From: Streptomyces cellulosae
GTDB lineage: Bacteria > Actinomycetota > Actinomycetes > Streptomycetales > Streptomycetaceae
Length of the DNA stretch: 64,000 nucleotides
Assembly: GCA_014655195.1 (NCBI GenBank)
Contig: BNBH01000024.1
Span: forward strand, 38,331-102,330
Reading direction: 5' to 3'
Below the pieces are notes generated by a model. The model was given only the letters and a program-made list of their open reading frames with translations. It was not told where the DNA came from and ran no database searches. Position numbers and translations under genes: made by a program. Within the stretch, counting starts at the first letter, position 1; every line of letters begins with the position of its first letter. Shown here one piece after another: positions 63,649 through 64,000 of the stretch.

Positions 63649-64000
63649 ATGGCCAAGACCAGTACGACGTCCCAGGGGCTGCGGGCGGCGATCGAGCGCA
63701 GCGGCTACTACCCGGCCCTCGTGGCCGAGGCGGTGGAGGCCGCCGTGGGCGGCGAGCCCGTGCGGTCGTACCTGGTCCACCAGGAGACGACGTTCGACCA
63801 GAACGAGGTGCGGCGGCACGTGACCGTGCTCGTCCTCACCGCCAACCGCTTCATCGTCAGCCACACCGACGAGCAGGCCGCGGACAGCACCTCCCCGACC
63901 CCCTACGCCACCACGTCCACCGAGTCGGTCAAGCTCGGCCGGATCTCGTCGATCGTGGTCAGCCGCGTGGTCGCCAACCCCGAGTCGTACACGCCCGGGA
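63649..64000 (+). CDS. DUF5998 family protein, truncated by window end
   Basis: 117 residues are visible from MAKTSTTSQGLRAAIERSGY, with YPALVAEAVEAAVGGEPVRS, YLVHQETTFDQNEVRRHVTV and LTANRFIVSHTDEQ. This fits the actinobacterial DUF5998 family, of unknown function. ATG 63649 has AGGA 8 nt upstream; a further ATG three codons earlier (63640) is less well placed. It begins 52 bp after the GNAT/acyl-CoA synthetase gene and may be in the same operon. Confidence 0.8.
   Translation, partial: MAKTSTTSQGLRAAIERSGYYPALVAEAVEAAVGGEPVRSYLVHQETTFDQNEVRRHVTVLVLTANRFIVSHTDEQAADSTSPTPYATTSTESVKLGRISSIVVSRVVANPESYTPG

Noticed and set aside
60586..63864. 1092-residue open frame antisense to the GNAT/acyl-CoA synthetase gene
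   Set aside because: High-GC antisense shadow with Gly/Val/Arg/Asp-rich low-complexity translation, no ribosome site and no domain.

Overview
The window is a high-GC stretch of a Streptomyces chromosome core. Third positions of codons are almost all G or C, GTG starts are common, and the gene order is the one I remember from S. coelicolor: miaA, dapF, an RSH gene, hflX, lexA, nrdR-nrdJ, recQ, whiH, hrdB, parE, parC, two M16 peptidases and ptsH. WhiH (sporulation regulator) next to HrdB (principal sigma factor) marks the genus. I found no rRNA, tRNA, insertion sequence, prophage or CRISPR array.

Layout. 0-9.7 kb: a small antitoxin-like pair, miaA, a membrane protein, dapF, a RelA/SpoT homologue whose synthetase motif looks degenerate, an M1 peptidase and hflX. 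9.7-14.6 kb: two tandem lipoprotein serine proteases and a DinG/XPD-type helicase. 15.1-20.2 kb: lexA with its own SOS box, divergent from nrdR-nrdJ with a NrdR-type palindrome. 20.2-28.3 kb: terD, a DUF4937 protein, a histidine phosphatase, an ADP-ribosylglycohydrolase, a 14-TM efflux pump and its divergent TetR regulator with two matching operators, rnhB and two conserved hypotheticals. 28.4-33.3 kb: a RecQ helicase fused to a phosphoribosyltransferase-like domain, a DUF4192 protein and an NrtR-type Nudix regulator. 33.4-39.4 kb: an ABC protein with fused membrane domain, whiH, hrdB and a secreted trypsin. 40-48.6 kb: parE, an acetate-type symporter operon, a CitAB-type two-component system and an iron-box-controlled sucrase/ferredoxin-like gene. 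48.6-51.1 kb: a short, gene-poor accessory patch with decayed genes. 51.2-64 kb: a CobW GTPase, parC, an active/inactive M16 pair, an M23 peptidase behind a c-di-AMP riboswitch, a frameshifted GntR gene, ptsH, a GNAT/acyl-CoA-synthetase fusion and a DUF5998 gene running off the end.

Functional links. DNA maintenance and nucleotide supply are concentrated here (LexA, DinG-like, RecQ, NrdRJ, RNase HII, ParCE). Development and cell-wall functions also cluster (WhiH, HrdB, M23 under c-di-AMP, RSH). Several regulatory sites can be read directly: an SOS box, a NrdR box, twin TetR operators, a DmdR1/IdeR iron box, paired DnaA boxes, a ydaO-type riboswitch and many perfect terminator hairpins. Three intergenic regions carry imperfect tandem repeats with different units (137/85 bp, 80-96 bp and 34 bp); these are the least explained structures in the window.
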